From assembly GCA_000231825.2 (NCBI GenBank), contig JH720306.1:353784-417783 (forward strand): 64,000 nucleotides of DNA. The letters are read 5' to 3'. Shown here in pieces: positions 61,411 through 64,000 of the stretch. Source of the DNA: Tetrahymena elliotti 4EA. Lineage: Eukaryota > Ciliophora > Oligohymenophorea > Hymenostomatida > Tetrahymenidae. The translations under genes were made by a program, and so were the position numbers. The stretch's first letter is position 1. The number at the start of each line of letters is the position of its first letter. Under the pieces are notes generated by a model. That model was not told where the DNA came from. It saw nothing but the letters and a program-made list of their open reading frames with translations, and searched no databases.

Positions 61411-63472
61411 TTTATATTAATAATTTTTACTAACTTTTTCAATAAAAAAAAGATTTATAATTAACATCAAAGATTAATTCTTGATATTACATACATAAAA
61501 ACAACCAAGTAAAAGCTACATACAATACATTAATTTGTTAATAAATAACAAAATATTGTATTATCTTAATAATCTTCCTTCATAAAGAAGACTAAATATA
61601 AAGTGTAATCAAATGTGGGTGGTCCTTAATTAATATTCAATTCAAATAGTTTTTCCAATCAAAAACTAAATGAAAGAATTAACAAATTTAATTAAATTCT
61701 TAAAGTAAATATTTGTCATTTTAATTAAATCCTTTAGATGATAAATCATTACAAAATCTAATAAATTAAAATGAAACTAAAAATAATAAAAGACCAATCA
61801 AATCAAAGTTTTTATTTGAAGTTTATTAAATCAAATACTTAAAATTGTCAGATATTAAAGATTTTAATTATTTAATTATATTTATTTTTAATGAGCAATT
61901 TTAATTGGAATTCTTTTTTGAAAACATTTGAATTTATTTATTAAAGTTTAATTTACAAAAAATCATCTTAAGCAAAAAAGATTAATTTTATGATTTAATC
62001 AAATTTTTCATAAATAATAGCTTTTAAAATGGTTTTTTATTTAAAATTTCTTTTGAAATCAATAAATAATTGTGCAAAACCTTTAAAAAAAAAAATAAAA
62101 CTAAATTAACTGTCCAACAATCTCATCAAATTTATTTTAAACTAAAAAATTTGGATTCTTTAAAAATAATATACTCAATCTACAAGTTATTGATTTTTTG
62201 AAAAGCTAAATAATATTAAATGAATTTTATAATAATAATTTTTTAAAGCTTATTTGTGCATATACCAATTATCTAAAGTATCAAATATTGATATTTTTTT
62301 GTTTTCTTTTAACTAAAAAATGAAATTAAACCAAATTAAATTTTCAATAATAGTTAATCCAAAAAAAATAATTAAAGTAAACTGAATAAAATATTAAAAT
62401 AATTATTTTTTGTTTGAAAAACTCTAAGATTAAAAAAATAAAATTAATTAATTAAATTTACAGTAGTTTATTTAGTTCATAGATTTTTAAAATCCTTCAT
62501 CAATCAGTCAATCAATCAAAAATGCATTTTAGATAGAAAAGCTTACAAAATAAAATTAAAATGAATGAAATTCTCAATTGTAATGAAATCAAAAATACTT
62601 ATTTGCTTATTAAATTAGCTTATCTTTCTCTGGTGGACAACTAATTTTTTTTCAAAAAAAATTAAAGAAAAATAAAGCAATATAAATCTGCTTTAAAAAT
62701 TTATTGAAATTGATTTCCTTCCTGCTTAATTTTTCATCTTTTATTAATTAATGTAAATTACCTTTATCTAAAAAGTAAAAAATTTTACAGAAGCTCAAGA
62801 AATAAAAATCAAATTAATCAACTTTTCAATGGTTATTTGATCAAATTGGTTTTGTAAATATTTTGAATTAAATTGTTTGAGAAAATGCACAACATTGATT
62901 TTAATTTTTCTGAAATTAATAATAATAATTTTTAGAGGAGTTAAAATAAAGGAGATCTTTAGAATAAAACAAAGTGAATACCACAAATTAATAATTATCT
63001 TTACTTTGAGGTAAATAAATTAGGCAAATATTAATCTAAAAATAAATTAATAAATAACTTTGTAAATTGTGAAGATTGTTTGTTATAGATAGATAATCTT
63101 TATAGGCTAAATTGTAGAGTTTTATAAAACATAAAATGGAAAAATATTTTTGTTTTGTTGATAGAAAATAAACAAAAAGTAATTGAAAAGTATTTATTTG
63201 GAATTAAAAAGATTAGCACAAAAAATAGCTATTCTCCAAAAGATTGATTGATATTAACGAGTAAATGAGTATTGGTTTTTAAGTTGGTAATATTGTGATT
63301 AACTTATAGTTAATTAAATTAAAAATATCTTGATTTTCAACCTTTAAAGATTAGAACTTAACAATTTTGATAGAGCTAGTATAATTTTTAATAATAATAA
63401 TAATAATAATAATAGAAGCACATAACCGTTTGAAAGCTTGCTGTAGATTTAGTATTTGATATAGAGTATACT
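61411..63472. other. Intergenic with a TAA microsatellite
   Basis: AT-rich. A perfect (TAA) microsatellite of about eight units lies at 63389-63413, shortly before the next start codon. The minus-strand frame 62795-62986 closes quickly in the ciliate code and is not called. Confidence 0.5.
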
Positions 63473-64000
63473 ATGGGTTTTAAAATCAAATCATTCAAGT
63501 ATGTACTCTTGCCTATTTTTTTGATATCGGTTATAAAGATAATTTTGTTTTATTTTGTTGCATATGGCATTACTGTTGTTGTGCTGAATTATAAAAATTA
63601 CATCTACACAACAGATGAAAGTATACAGTAACTAACGGTCGAAGCGGCGGATATGATAGAGACAATATTCAACAGATATTAAAATACTTTATTTCAAATA
63701 AAAAATCAAGCAGAATATATTACAATTTAAAATTATAAAGAGAGTCCTACATCTTTATAGACTTATACTTCTAACGTGTTAGATGTAGATAATAATGGAG
63801 CTACTATTTTAGGATATAATTAGGATACATAATAATCAATATAAGCTTTTCTCTGGTGTAGTACTACATCATAATAAGTTATTACAATAAATCAACTTCA
63901 ACCTAAATAGTAGATGCAAGTTACAAATAATTATTTAAGAATGTTTGAGCTCATAAGACCTGCTTATGTTGGGTACTCGACCTACATAAGTGATATTATT
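63473..64000 (+). CDS. N-terminal part of a membrane-anchored receptor-like protein (partial)
   Basis: ATG at 63473, open to the end of the window (176 codons, no stop). MGFKIKSFKYVLLPIF leads into one long hydrophobic segment (about residues 9-42) that anchors the protein. The outside part continues with DESIQQLTVEAADMIETIFNR, a helix typical of the first helix of Cache-type sensor domains, then a Ser/Thr/Gln-rich region. By analogy with ciliate receptors, a second membrane span and a cyclase, kinase or PAS module may follow beyond the window; this is not visible here. Partial at its 3' side. Confidence 0.6.

Noticed and set aside
62795..62986. Minus-strand frame of 63 codons
   Set aside because: AT-rich chance frame with no domain, no signal sequence and no partner exon.

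Overview
This window is nuclear DNA of a ciliate, most likely a Tetrahymena species. The DNA is very AT-rich. Nearly every long reading frame stays open only if TAA and TAG are read as glutamine and TGA is the sole stop. Many genes carry short AT-rich introns with GTA...TAG borders. Read with the standard code, the genes break into the short frames one would otherwise report, so all coding calls here use the ciliate code. There is one 100-N assembly gap at 32226-32325. I saw no telomere repeats, no chromosome breakage sequence and no convincing tRNA.

Layout. 0-9 kb: a Q/N-rich protein of about 1,087 residues (-), an intron-rich leucine-rich-repeat gene (+), and a small secreted cysteine-rich protein (+); the junction of the last two is tandemly duplicated. 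10.8-13.3 kb: the chaperonin subunit CCT5 (+). 14.5-23 kb: an ABC half-transporter (-), a short two-exon gene (-), a multispan membrane protein (+), the TRAPP subunit TRAPPC1/Bet5 (+), a broken piggyBac-type transposase (+) and a small basic protein (-). 24.2 kb: a lone fragment of a medium-chain dehydrogenase (-).

25.0-32.1 kb holds the most unusual gene: one uninterrupted 2,369-codon frame with an N-terminal AIG1-like GTPase domain, about 1,500 residues of coiled coil, and a C-terminal SecA-type DEAD motor. After the gap come DNA2 nuclease-helicase (32.9-37.3 kb, +), CFAP298/Kurly (-), a secreted GH27 alpha-galactosidase (-), a PPP4R1-like HEAT-repeat phosphatase regulator (-), a GC-richer island that looks like a structured non-coding RNA (49.8-50.3 kb), a small membrane protein (-), UDP-glucose 4-epimerase (-), an RCC1-repeat plus filamin-like protein (-), a secreted VanX-like D-Ala-D-Ala dipeptidase (-), and the 5' end of a membrane-anchored receptor-like gene running off the right edge (+).

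As usual in ciliates, neighbours are independent genes rather than operons. Two functional themes can be read with caution. One is digestion of food in the phagosome or outside the cell (alpha-galactosidase, VanX-like dipeptidase, with GalE able to channel galactose). The other is core housekeeping (CCT5, TRAPPC1, DNA2, CFAP298). Housekeeping and secreted-enzyme genes (CCT5, GH27, GalE) show visibly more GC-rich, C-ending codons than the long hypothetical genes. Exon borders were worked out by eye from frame continuity and GT/AG sites and were not confirmed by transcripts.
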